A DNA stretch of 64,000 nucleotides, from positions 248,001-312,000 of the forward strand of contig JBBHKE010001576.1 of NCBI GenBank assembly GCA_037447655.1, in the 5' to 3' direction. Below the pieces are notes generated by a model. The model did not search any database. It saw only the letters and a list, made by a program, of their open reading frames with translations, and was not told the origin of the DNA. The DNA comes from Zygnema cylindricum (taxonomy: Eukaryota > Streptophyta > Zygnematophyceae > Zygnematales > Zygnemataceae). The position numbers and the translations under genes were made by a program. Shown piece by piece: positions 10,101 to 21,051 of this stretch (within the stretch, counting starts at the first letter, position 1; each line of letters starts with the position of its first letter).

Positions 10101-12283
10101 CTTCTGACTTCCTCTCTGTCTTCCTGTCTTCCTCTATCTGCCCCTCTGTTTGCTTCTGTCTTAGTCCCCGTCTTGCTCCCTGTCTCTCGTCTCCCTCTCT
10201 GTCCTCCGCTGTCTCCCTCTCTGTCTTCCTGTCTGCGTTCTCTTCCTCTGTCTACACCTGTTTCAACCTGTCTCCCTCTCCATCTCTCTATCCGTCTCCC
10301 TCTCTGCCTTTCGCTCATCTCTGTCTTTATGTCTTCCTCTGTCTTTTGTCTTCCTCTCTGTGATCCTTTATGTTTTCTATCTTCTTCTGTCTTTTGTATT
10401 TCTGACTCCTTTGTCTCTCTCTCTCTCTCCCTTCTTCTGACTTCCTGTCTTCCTCTCTCGCTTCCTCTCTGGCTTCCTCTCTGTCTTTTGCCTTTCCTCC
10501 ATCGAGGGCGGCGTGTCTTTTGCCTTTCCTCATCGAGGGCGGCGTGACAGGGGAGTTGGGCAGTGGCATCAGAAAAAGACCGATTGTTTGTAAATGAAAC
10601 CTGAAATCCTTAAAAACTGAAATCCTTTTGTTTTTCCTTCTTCTCCTCTTTTCCGTCAGATTCTCGGACTTCTTCCCTCCTTGGAGGGTGGAGTGGTAGT
10701 GGAGTTGGGCAGTGGTATTGGACGTTTCACAGGAGCCCTTGCTGACATGGCAGCTCATGTAACAGCTGTTGATTTCATGGCCAACCTTGTGGAAAAGGTT
10801 TGTCCCCACTTTTTTTTTCGCTTTTGAGCATTGTGATGGTTTTTTTTTCTAACATATCAATTTACAATAATATTGTTATATGTTTACATTTTTATGTGTA
10901 TGTGTAATGTATACTGTATATAAATATGTATATTTTATTTGTATGAAAGAAAACCATCGCAATGTAATAACCTTCATTTATATAAAACCATATATATATA
11001 AAACCAAAGGAATTTTACTACAGTTTTTGTTGCTTATTTTTTCTTCTTTATTTATTTATTTATTAACTTTTTTTTTCTGACTAAAAGAGGAGCTGGAAAT
11101 GGAACAGAACAAGGAGACCAATGGAAAACGACAAAATCTGGATCTCCTCTGTGCTGACGTCATGACGCCAGCTGTCCAATTTGAGAACGAGACGATTGAT
11201 CTTGTCTTTTCCAATTGGCTATTTATGTACCTGTCCGACAATGAGGTGGTTTTTTTTTGTTTTTCTTTCTTTATTTGTTATTATTTCATTAATTTACGTA
11301 AAGGAGATTTTCTTAATGTTGGGTTTTTTTTGTTTTCTTTTCTCAGACCACCGTGTGCTTCATTTATCTGTTTTTTTTTTTTTTTTTTTTTGTTATTTTT
11401 TTTCCTTGTCATATTTCAAGTTTTGGAGTAACTTCTTAGAAATTTTTGTGCTGTTTTTATCTGCTGGTTGGGAATCAAAATTCTTGTGAAAAATTGCAAA
11501 AAAAAAAATGCAAAAAAGATTAAAAAAAGTAACAAACGCAAAAAAATGCAAGGAAAAAAAAAATTAGAGAAAGAAGATAAAAAAAAGTGCGGAAAAATAA
11601 CATGTTGAATGCGTTTAATTTTTTTTTTAATGGTGACGTATAAATAAAAAACGAACATTATCCACTTTGGTAAATGATATTTTTTTATCTCTTATTTTAA
11701 TGTATAACGATTATGGTAATGACTTTTATCAATCCTTTTCATTTTTTCTCTTGACTTTGTGTTGTCAATACTGCTTTTATTATTTACACGTTATTATTTT
11801 CTTTTTGTTTTTCATCATTTTTATTTGTGTTTTATTTCCTTTTTTTTTGTTTTTCATCTATTGCGGTTTTTAACATAGCCACTCTTTCTCGTGTTTTCCA
11901 AAAAAAATTATAGTTAGTACCCAAACATGGGTCCAAATATTGTGTTTTTTGAACTAATTTTTTCAAGTTTTAGTTTTCTTTTTGTTTTTCAGTGTGAAAA
12001 AAAATCTGTTTTTTTTTTCTTTTTATTACCCAAATATGAGTTCGAAAATTGTGTTTTTTAACTGGTTTTTGCATGTTTTGGTTCTCTTTATTTCTTTAGA
12101 AGGGGCAAAAAAACATGATTTTTTTTTTCTCCTTTTTAGGTGGAGGTCTTAGGGACAAGAATTATTAAGTGGTTAAAGCCAGGAAGTCATTTTTTTCTTC
12201 GAGAATCTTGTTTCCATCAATCGGGAGATCATAAAAGAAAGTCGAATCCCACCCATTATAGGGAACCTTTTTTTTATACACAG
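7174..12283 (+). CDS. PEAMT: Phosphoethanolamine N-methyltransferase, N-terminal half (5 exons)
   Basis: Proposed coding exons are 7174-7195, 9393-9517, 10660-10797, 11090-11245 and 12140-12283, 195 codons with matching phases and GT-AG introns. The product starts [17 protein letters not shown] and matches the first methyltransferase domain of plant PEAMT, the S-adenosylmethionine enzyme that methylates phosphoethanolamine on the way to phosphatidylcholine in the cytosol. Visible motifs are MMLDSQA, the SAM-binding glycine loop [39 protein letters not shown] and [22 protein letters not shown]. The family normally continues for about 330 more residues, including the end of this domain and a second methyltransferase domain. 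None of that is found to 18 kb. The next exon is FLU-like and continues in phase. The tiny first exon is the least certain part. Confidence 0.85.
7196..9392 (+). other. First intron of the PEAMT/FLU gene
   Basis: A 2.2-kb AT- and T-rich intron runs between the 22-base first coding exon (donor GTTGAA) and the exon at 9393 (acceptor TTTTTTTTGCAG). It has many T-runs and, near 9130-9330, recurring short words such as AACTAATTG and ACTAATCGAAAC. No separate gene is visible inside. Confidence 0.5.
9640..10500 (+). repeat. Polypyrimidine low-complexity tract in intron 2
   Basis: About 860 bases consist almost only of C and T on the coding strand (CTCTCTGTCTTCC-like words), inside the intron 9518-10659. 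Long open frames here read as Ser/Leu/Pro/Cys-rich strings with no family features and are composition artefacts. The same coding-strand pyrimidine bias is seen in introns of the root-cap genes at 18951-19425 and 27480-27785. Confidence 0.85.
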
Positions 12284-12372
12284 GTGGGATTTTTTTTTTT
12301 ATCCCTTGTTTTTTTTTCCCCCTTTTTTCTCCCCTTTTTTTTTTTCCTTTTTTTTTTTTTCTTCTTTTTCAG

Positions 12373-15070
12373 AACATTGCCAAAATCGATCGACTCGAAA
12401 AATCCGAAAAATTCGACGAAAAATTCGACAAATTCGGTCGTTCAGCGATGCTATTCGTCGGTTCGATTGTGACATTTGTCGCGTCCTCGGGATTCGCGGA
12501 ACGGAGTTTGGCGATTGCCGAAGATATAAGTTGCAAGGAGGAGTTTGGGGGGGCCGACCCAAATACCGTTTTTATTATCGCCTGTGTCGCCGAGTTTCTC
12601 GCTCTTACCGGAGCTGCCGTGGGAGGTGAGAATAGTGTGGTTTTTAAGGGTTTAAATTTGTATTTTTTGAGGGTTAAATTGTGGCTACAATTGGGGAGAA
12701 GTCGGGTACAATTGGGGTTAAAGTTTGGTTAAAATTGGGTACAATTGGGGTTTGATTTGGGGGTTGAAAAACCGTTTTTATCATTGCTTGTATCGTCGAA
12801 TTTCTTGTAGTGGGAGGTGAGGAGTTTTATCGTTTTAGGGTTAGAATGGGGTCAAAATGGGGTTAAGTTTTTTTATTGTTTAAGTTATATTTGGGTCATT
12901 ATAGCTTTAACAAAATATTTTCAAAATAGAGTATTAGTGAATTCCAAAAGTAAACTGTTAAAATTGAACATATCTCTCTTTTTTAATTCTTTGAAAAGTG
13001 TAAAATTTGAACTCTTAAATGCCAGAAGCAGTTGTCCCTAGGAGAATTAGGAGAAAATTTCAATTTGTGTCTTTATAAAAAACCCGTCGACTCTCAAACC
13101 CTAAGAAAACCCTAGAAAACCATGGAAAACCCCTTAAAATATTGTAAGAATGGCTCTTTATCAAAAAAAATGCGAACTTGCATTCATTTTTTTTAAATGT
13201 ATAAGACATTAGAAATCATAAAATTTGGGCGTTCCTCCCCACAAAAAACAAACAGTAAAAAAAAAGGTTATTGCACTGACAAAAAAATAAAAACCTAATC
13301 GGGGGGAAATGTTTGAAAGCCTTTCGGAAAACCTTTTGTAAAACCTTTCCAAAAACCGTTGCGAAAACCCTTTCCGAAAGCCTTTAAGAAAACCTTTCCG
13401 AAAAGCTTTCTTAACCTTCCTTAAAACCGTTCGGAAACCAAAACCTTTCAAAATAAACCTTTTTTTGCAGGCATTTTAGCTCGGCAACGAAAACAAGAAT
13501 TAGAGGTGACCAATTCCCAATTGAGACAAATAAATACAAGTTTGAGGAATGAAAAAAACAAAAGAAAAAAACCGTGCACCGACAAAACTAACAAAAACTT
13601 CTGGGGGAAAAACATTTGAAAGCCTTTCGAAAAACCTTTTGTAAAACCTTTTGAAAAACCTTTCCGAAAACCTTTGTTAACCTTTCTTGAAACATTTCGG
13701 AAACCAAAGCCTTCCAAAAAAAACCTTTCTTTGCAGGCATTTTAGCTCGACAACGAAAACAAGAATTAGAAGTTATCAATTCCCAATTGAGACAAATCAA
13801 TATAAGTTTGAGAAAACAAGCGAGAGTCGAAAGTTACGCCCCGACTTTGACTTATGCTCCTGTCGGAGCGGCTACTGTCACGGCGAGAGCCAGTGGGACG
13901 GCAACAGCTGTCAGAGAGTCGCCGGAAGTTTCCGAATCTTCTTCTTCGGTTTCGAGGGAAAAAGACGAAGCCATTCGATTGTTGAAAGCCGGGAAAAGGT
14001 GTTTGAGAGAACAGAATCCTCAAGAAGCGACATTGCAGTTCGAGGCTGCGTTGAAATTAGCAAAAAAGTTGGGAGATAAAGTGGAAGAAAAGAAGGCGGC
14101 GAGAGGATTAGGTGAGAGACTCTCTTCTTCTTCTTATTTTTGTTCTTCTTCTTTCTCTTCTTCTTCTTCTTCTTTTTCTTCTACTTCTTCTTTTTTGTTG
14201 TTTTGATTTTTTTTTTTTTCGTTTTTCGACCGTGAATCGGTATTGGCGTTAATGACACTAATTCGGTGCCGATTATTTTTTTCGGCCCCTCATAAAATAG
14301 TGTTAACAATTATTAATTGTTCTTTTTCTTTATGTATCGACTGAAATTCTTGCTACATATTTTTCAATGCTTTTCTTCTTTTCCTTTGGTTTTTCTTCCT
14401 TTGTATCCTTTATTGTCGGTTGCTTTACGATTCTCTTGTTGTGTTTTTACTTGTTAATTTCATTTCTTCGTCTTTTACTTTGTCCTCCACAATTTGGGTG
14501 ATGGTTTCTTCTTTTTTTGACTCTGTTTTGTATGTATATTGGGAAAAGAATTCCATGTCTTTGAAAAACATCCTGCAGTTTCTTTTTCCAGCCTGGATCC
14601 AAATACAGCTCTTTTTCTCTTTTTCTTTATTTACTATTTTTTTTTTTTAACTGTAGCTCTTCTTTAGTTTCCGTCTCTTTTTTTGTTTCTTACATTAATG
14701 TTCCTTTCGTTTTTCTTTCCTTCACTAAACTGATGTTGCAAACTCTGTTTTTTCTTTCTCTTTCTCCTTCTCTTTTTGTTTCTCTTTCTCTTTCTCTTTT
14801 TGTTTCTCTTTCTCTTTTCGTTTCTCACACAAACAACGACAAAAAGGCGCTTCGTATCAACGCCAAAAACTGTACAAAGAGGCGATAAAGTATCATCAAA
14901 TGGTGTTAGAAGTTTCGAAAGTATCGGGAGAATCCTCGGGCGATACCGAAGCCTTTGGAGCCATCGCTGATTGTTATACGGAGCTCGGAGATCTCGAATG
15001 TGCTGCGAAATATTACGACCGATACATTAGTCGACTCAATCACGCTAACGAACTCGACAATCAGGAGTGA
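12373..15070 (+). CDS. FLU: FLU-like TPR protein, negative regulator of chlorophyll synthesis (3 exons)
   Basis: Exons are 12373-12625, 13737-14111 and 14847-15070 with stop TGA, 284 codons including stop. The product has a hydrophobic segment ([20 protein letters not shown]), then the FLU signature [35 protein letters not shown], and C-terminal TPR helices with [22 protein letters not shown] and [24 protein letters not shown] is a plastid membrane protein that restrains glutamyl-tRNA reductase through its TPR domain. A plastid transit peptide is expected upstream but none is seen. Only an 89-bp intron separates the first exon from the methyltransferase exon, and the phase continues without a break. 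A start at the internal Met (12448) would leave no obvious transit peptide. Either a fused product or a missing alternative 5' exon is possible. Confidence 0.85.
12769..12816 (+). pseudogene. Relic copy of the end of FLU exon 1
   Basis: ACCGTTTTTATCATTGCTTG...GTAGTGGGAG followed by GTGAGG repeats the end of the exon at 12373-12625 (ACCGTTTTTATTATCGCCTG...GCCGTGGGAG then GTGAGA). About 15 bases are missing inside. It sits in the following intron and has no matching acceptor in frame, so it looks like a dead tandem-duplicate fragment. Confidence 0.6.
13290..13826 (+). repeat. Tandem duplication, about 266 bp, spanning intron tail and exon start
   Basis: Two successive copies contain GAAAGCCTTTCG, CCTTTTGTAAAACC, a run of CTTTCCGAAAACC-like words, AACCAAA.CCTT and TTTTTGCAGGCATTTTAGCTC. 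The acceptor sites lie at 13470 and 13736, an offset of 266 bases. The second copy carries the functional FLU exon; the first carries the duplicate described separately. Confidence 0.75.
13471..13560 (+). pseudogene. Duplicated 5' part of FLU exon 2
   Basis: After a good acceptor (TTTTTTTGCAG) this segment encodes [19 protein letters not shown] and INTSLRNEK, nearly the same as the start of the true exon at 13737. After that it diverges into sequence that stays open without a clear donor until a stop near 13618. Splicing into it would give a truncated product ending before the TPR domain. It could be a dead duplicate or a regulatory alternative exon. Confidence 0.65.
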
Positions 15071-16994
15071 TTTTTACGGTTTATAAACAAAAAAGAAAAA
15101 AAGAAAAAAGTAGAAAGAGAAAAAAAAGAAAAAAACAAAAAAACAAAAAGGCGAAAAAAATATATGTTCTATGTCGACAGTTCCGTTGCTGTGGAAACTC
15201 TGTCAGTTTGGAGTTACGATGAGGGTTACATTCTTTTTCCTACCCTTTTTCTGTTTTCCTCCTCTTCTTTTGTCCTCCTCGTTCTTTTTTCCCCTTTTTC
15301 TTTTCCCCTTTTTCTTTTTCCCCTTTTCTTTTTTTCTCCTCTTTCTTTTTTCCCTTTTTTCTTTTTCCCCGCTTTACTTTGTTTCCCCTTTTAGCTTTTC
15401 CCCTTCCCTTCTTTTTAAGATTAGTATAAGAAGTTTCTCTCAAACGGAAGAAACAGTTTTATGACATTTCCATGTAATGAAGGCGATTCTTTGAAATGTT
15501 CTATGTGGGAAAATTTTAATTTTTGTTCCGTTCTGATTTTCGGTTTCCGTTCGTTCCGTTTTCGAGGAAAATTAGTGACATGGATTGTCGGGGGAACTCT
15601 TCCGAGACAACTTCAGCGATAACCCTAAAAACATTATTCTAGTTTAAACGTTTTTATTGTTTTTTTAATGGTATGTAAAACCATGGTAGACTTTAGGTTT
15701 TGAGTTTTGGTTGTAGAGAGATATCTCCATTTTTGTTGTATCACTATTTTTTGTTGTATTTTTTTCTTTTTTCTTTCTTATTTTTACATTTTCTTTTTTT
15801 ATTTTTTCTTTTTTCTTTTCTTGTATTACAATACTTGTTTCGGGATAACGAGGAATTAAAAACGTTTTTTTTACAGTGAAGAATATGTGGCAAATATAAG
15901 AGTAAGTTATAAATTTTTTTATTTTATTTTTTTACTTTTTTTACTTTTATAAAGCTTTCTTTCTTGTTTTCCTTTTTTATTCCCCTTCTTGTATCGAGAT
16001 AGTTTACCCTCGCGTTTTTTAATTAAGCCTATTTTATACTATTTTCTGTTGAAATAAGTGTGGATATAATGTCATATTGCCGTGAATATTTAAGAATAAA
16101 CCCTAAAGATTGTGTTATTTCGCTAATGGGAAGTCCGTTGCCGGAAAAGAATTAAGAATATTCAATATATATATTTATCAATTTTTAGTATACTCACAAT
16201 GTTATCGTAGTCTAAAACTCTTTCTGAAGAGTCTGGTGGACAAAATTTTGCATCATAAAAAACATTTTTTGATATTTTTTGGTTTTTCTTAAATTTGTAA
16301 GAAGCAACAAACATTATTTTGTTAATCTTTGTTTCTCGTCGGTTTTCATAATTTTTTTGTTAAAATGGCCATATAAGAAAAAACGGTTTCTAGCTATTAA
16401 AAGCACAAAACAGTAATAAAAAAATGTGATGTAATATATTGTAGTATATATTCAACAGGGAGAAATAGAGCTTAAAGAAATACTAAGCTTAGAGAGTGAT
16501 TAATGATAGTCAAAGTTTGGCTATTTTTTAAGCTTAATGATGAAAAATAGTAGATTCATTTATTTTTTTGTTTTATTTTGTTTTATTTTGATTTATTTAT
16601 TATTATTATTATTATTATTTTTTTGCTTTCTTTTTTGCCTTTTTTTGGTTTTTTTGTTTGGAGATGCTGTTGATTTTTAGCATCCCCTAGGTGCCAAGTC
16701 ATATCTCAAGTCAACAACAAACACCAGGCAGTCTATGTTAATAGTACACGCAAAAGATACAAATGTGGACATGTTTCTCTTTTATTACATGTGATAAACC
16801 TTTTTTTAACACATTATACGAGTAACCAAGCGTTAAATAGGCGTTTTTAATGCGTTTTGTAATATATGTGTGTGTAAGTACTTATTATACAAGTATTGCC
16901 TATTGAATACTTTATATAGACTACCAAAGTTTCTGTAATTTCGCTACTATGTAAGCATTGTCTTCCTTCACCAAATTCCTCACAATGTGTCATA
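15071..16994. other. 3' flank of the FLU-like gene and AT-rich intergenic DNA
   Basis: A-rich then C/T-rich tracts (15080-15410) follow the stop codon, then AT-rich DNA with T-runs and an (ATT)n microsatellite near 16598-16620. AATAAA-like words occur, but I cannot single out the real polyadenylation site. No gene is supported. Confidence 0.4.
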
Positions 16995-17478
16995 GTTGTT
17001 CACGGTGTTTAGTGCGAACGATTTAATCGCGACGAATTATACGTAACAAACGCATTGAACCTTTTGAAAAAATCGTAAAAATCGTTAATGAATTTTCGTC
17101 TGTACTGTTCCGTACGTGTAAACAAAAATAAATTTCACATATACCGCAGTTTGTACATTTTTCGTACATTTTCCGTATCTTTTCCTAATAGTCCGTACAT
17201 TTTTGGTACAATTCCGTACATTTCCGTACATTTCCGTAAAATTTCTGTTCAGTTTACCGGACAGAAAGTACTACGAAGTGCAGCGTAACTTTTCGTCAAA
17301 TTCCGTACATTTACCGTTCAAAACCGTACAGCTATCGTAAAACACCGTACAGTTTCCGTAAATTAGCCGTTCAGTTTACCGGACAGAAAGTACATCGCGA
17401 TTCTTTGCGATTTTTTCAAAAGTCACGAATTATACGTTTCAATCGCAAAAAAGGAAAAAATCGCGCGATTTGAACAAC
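16995..17478. mobile_element. Small TIR element, GTTGTTCAAA family, copy 2
   Basis: Bounded by GTTGTTCACGG and CGATTTGAACAAC, with GAATTATACG near both ends in inverted order. It contains two copies of TTCAGTTTACCGGACAGAAA and several CCGTACATTT words. The layout matches copy 1 at 1212-1679, which supports both as members of one MITE-like family. Confidence 0.5.
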
Positions 17479-17749
17479 AAGGCAATGTGTTAAGAATACT
17501 TGCCAATAGTAATTTTTAATAAAGTCTTTTTCGTAGTTGCCCTTGGATATCGATAAAATAAAATAAAAATTTCGACCTGGAAAGAATTCATAACGGATGA
17601 TTGTATGATTGTATCGCCTGCGACATTCACTAAATCGCGATATATCATGTTGGCGTTATTTAAAAAACAGCCGCCTGAATGCCTGATCCACATCGATATT
17701 CACAAAAAATGGAATTTTTAATGTTAAGCTTCAACCAACCGTCGGCATA

Positions 17750-17877
17750 GGTCGCAAACGGTCAACCGAAACCGTGACCGACCGTTAACCGACCGCCCGC
17801 GCCGGATCCGGAACGGATTCGGTTGCCAAATTTTGGGGGTCGGGCGGTTACGGTCGGTTGATTCACCAGGAAAAATT
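17750..17877. repeat. 128-bp imperfect palindromic repeat, copy 1
   Basis: Starts GGTCGCAAACGGTCAACC, has a CCGACCGCCCG arm opposite CGGGCGGTTACGGTCGG, and is nearly identical to 34152-34278. GC-rich compared with its surroundings. It can fold back on itself. Origin unknown, probably the interior or end of a small transposon. Confidence 0.7.
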
Positions 17878-18699
17878 TTTACTTTTCTCTCATGTAAAAA
17901 AGTTAATGCTTACAATACTGTAGTTCACACTCCAACGAATGGCATGAAGGAAAAGACTAAATCAAATTGCGTCATCGTTATTATTGTCACTCATCATTAT
18001 CATCCTCGTCGTCATCCTCATCTCCAAATGAACGCTTACTTCGTCGAAACTTGAGAAAACGAAAACAGAATAGTTAGATCAAGAAGCTGAATTTTAATAT
18101 AACATAAAAAAAACTTAATTCCTTATAAGAACTTGCTCAGTTTTACTTTTTAAAAAGCCACACTACTTAGAATGAAATCTTTTCTATTCTAAAAATAACA
18201 ATATTTTTTCTCAATGTGCTGCAAAAGAATTTGCTAACAGTAAAATACTAGAACATAATCAAAAACAAAAGTAAAATTTAAACAATTAAAAAAATACAAC
18301 TAAGTATATTCAACTAGTGACCAGCATTCGATGTATAGACCACTCAGTTACATACACCTTATCTCCACTGTCCATGTCTCCTTATATATTTGCAACCATT
18401 AGACACCAATAACCAATTGTTCAATCCACACTACTCTATTTCGTTCCTCAATGTTGCTACTTCACTTATCATTCACTCAACTTATAAGATTCTTTAAAGT
18501 AGAAAATGAACTCATCCTAAATACATCTCCCCGCATTCCCCTCAAATTCAGCGAATTTTAAACACCTGAACCTATCCACATCTCCTTTGCAGAGTACAAC
18601 CAAAAACCACACGTTAACAACATAACTGCATATAACTATCGTCCATCAGATCGTATTTCTGAACGGAAACCTGACCCCGAAAAGTAACTTTTTGGCGCT
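17878..18699. other. 3' flank of root-cap gene A
   Basis: No gene. The right part is homologous in inverted order to the flank after copy B at 28037-28300. For example TACATCTCCCCGCATTCCCCT here corresponds to AGGGGAATGCGGGAAGACGC there. The duplication that made A and B therefore extended beyond the genes. Confidence 0.5.
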
Positions 18700-21051
18700 C
18701 TAATTGGACGACATTTCAATCACATTACCCGGCGCATTTCCGAGAAACTGAGCGAATCGGCAATCGGCGGTCAAAACGCGCGACACCACATAATCTTTTG
18801 GCGCGCCGTCAAGAAATCCGCGTCCGCTTTCGCCGTCGGCCGCAATGGGATGCTGTAGGAGGGCCGCCAGATGCGAGAATTCAACGGCGCGATTTTCCCG
18901 CCCTTCCCGGTAGGTCTGGCCGAGGACTCCGTGGACCGAGGGAGTAGTTTGGAAAGAGGGAGGAGGGAAACAGACGGAGAAAGAGGGAGGGAGGGAGAGA
19001 GAGATTAGGGATAGCACTGAAAAGGGAGGGCTTGTGGTAAGAGCGAGAGAGAGAAAAGGGGAAGAAAGAGAGATAGAGGGAGGAGGAGAAGGCAGGAGAG
19101 GGGTAGGGAGAGGGAGAGAGCGAGGCAGAGAGAGGTAGAGGGAAGAGGGAGAGGAGAGGGAGAAGAAGAGTAGGAGAAGGTAGGCGAGGGAGGCAAGAAG
19201 AGGAAAAGAGAGAGGAGAGTGGGAGAGAGAGTGGGAGAGAGAGAGGGAGAGAGTGGGACCGGAAGAGGGAGAGGCAGAGAGAGAGGACAGTAAGAGAAAA
19301 ATTGGCAGAGGGACACAGGGAGAGGAATAGAGAGAGAGAGAGATAAAATGGGAGAGAGAGTGTGAGAGGGAGAGGGATAACGTAAGGGGGAAGAGGGAGA
19401 GAGAGAGAGGGAGAGCGAGAATAAATACCTGGACCCAATTGATCCCCAGGTTGAAGTGGATCTCGGCGTCATCCGGCCTCTGGAGGAGTGGATTGGCCAC
19501 GTGGATTCGAAGATCCATGTCCAAAAGATCCACAATCTTCACGCTGTAGTAGTCCACATCGTACGGCCCCTTCTTCTCCACCCCTTCCAGCTTCACGGTC
19601 AGACCGCCGGCCAATAGCAGCTCGTCTCTGACCTGTATCCTCGGAAGATCCTCCCCATCCACGGCCGCAAGTGCCAAAAATCCTTCCTCACGCGCTGTTT
19701 CTTTCCCCGCACGTGCGACCAATTGGAGTCTATGAACTCCTCCTTTCGCGAACCTTGTCGGAAAGAAGACAAAAGCTTTTGTCGGGTTCTCCGCTGAAGT
19801 CATAGTGTGTTCCGTGCGCACCGACCAAATGCGGATCATTGTTGACTGTCGCTTTGCACTTTCCGCCCACTTTTGTCTTTATAAGAACATTGTCCGTACA
19901 TTCGGGCCCATTTCCCCCACAGTATATGAAGCATAGACCACCATAGGCTCCCCTGTGAGATGGATTTTTCCAAAACAATTGAGCTAATTTGAGTTAGTTT
20001 GGGTTACCAAATTTTTGGACATCAAGAAGACAACTCCAGCGGCAAAAAAGTAGAGGCGATAAAAAAAGAGGAGAAAGAAAAAGATACAACCAGAAACGGA
20101 TGAACTCCGAGGGACAGTAGCCAGATTCTGAGAAAGAAAAGAGAAAAATAGAACCTGGCAATCATCACAATAAAAACTTGCAAGGGAGTAAAATACAGCT
20201 TGACACGTTGAAGATTTGAGAACTTCTCCGGCACTCTGATAAAAAAAAAAATTCAAAGAAATCGATAACTTATTGTACATTACTTGTCTGTTTATGTGCT
20301 TGATTCTTTTTGTAGAGTGAGAGAATTTTTTGTTCCGTACAAGTTAAGCCACTGCCAGTAATTACACTTGGCAGCGCCCTTGCATTTAATGCAGCACTTG
20401 TCCGCTGAGCCTTTCTGAGTCACGCGAATATCGGCGTTCACGACCGTATCGTCGGTGAGATTGCCGGTGAGATAAAAAGCGGACGTCCCATAGCCCACCA
20501 GTAACGGACAGTCGGATGGAATCTGGAAGCAGGTGTGCACATAGAAAAGCGCACAAACGTCATGCCATGCAATTGTACCATGTTTGTGAGAATTCAGGAA
20601 TTTCAACTTCAGTTTTCATTCCCAACTTCAGTCTCAACTTCAGTTTTGTATCTCAAATTCAGCTTTTAGTCTTAAAGCTAAATATAGACCTTAATTTGAA
20701 TTTTTAATCTCAAGCTCAACTTTTAAGCTCAAATTCAACTTTTAGTCTCATGTTCAATTTCACTATTTATTCCAATTTACATTTCAATTCAAACTCAAAT
20801 TCAAATTCAAATTCAATTGTAATTTCAGTTTCAATTCATTTTCGTATTAAATGCAAATATCGATTTCAAATTTCAATGTTTGATTCTACTTGTTAGGGAT
20901 CCACCACAAATTTCCCCTTGAGGCCTCCCTGGCTACAAGGCCCCGTATTGCACCCGTTGTTCGCTCGGTAGTCCGGACATTGAGCTGTCACGACTACGGC
21001 GATCGCGACAAAGTAAAATGAAAGTAACATCAGATTTTTAACCGAATCCAT
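18700..21051 (-). pseudogene. Root-cap-domain secreted protein, copy A (damaged)
   Basis: Exon homologues on the minus strand are 20905-21051 (start ATG, signal peptide MLLSFYFVAIAVVVTAQC), 20341-20522 (Cys-rich, SADKCCIKCKGAAKCNYWQW), 19429-19952 (von Willebrand D/root-cap part with GGKCKATVNNDPHLVGAHGT and HYDFSGEPDKSFCL) and 18700-18948 (VHGVLGQTYREG, stop TAG). Root-cap-domain proteins are plant extracellular proteins. Compared with copy C, about 130 bases are missing after SFCLLSD and the frame shifts there. The last intron has lost its acceptor: AG is AA at 18949-18950. That intron is 480 bases, a multiple of three, and has no stop, so the frame reads through from 19839 to 18700. Either a pseudogene or an altered gene. 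Confidence 0.75.
18951..19425 (-). repeat. Polypyrimidine tract (coding strand) of copy A intron
   Basis: The plus strand is a GAGAGAGGGAG-type purine run, so the gene strand is CT-rich. It lies exactly in the position of the last intron of the root-cap gene. It stays open in the frame that joins the two flanking exons and would read as a Leu/Ser/Pro-rich stretch of about 160 residues if retained. Confidence 0.85.

Noticed and set aside
9562-10547. Long Ser/Leu/Pro/Cys-rich open frames, up to 263 codons
   Set aside because: They lie inside a pure C/T intron tract; simple composition removes stop codons in several frames, and no domain is present.
15164-15464. Phe/Ser/Pro-rich frames after the FLU-like gene, and Lys-rich frames opposite
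   Set aside because: They arise from C/T-rich 3' flanking sequence and have no features of a gene.
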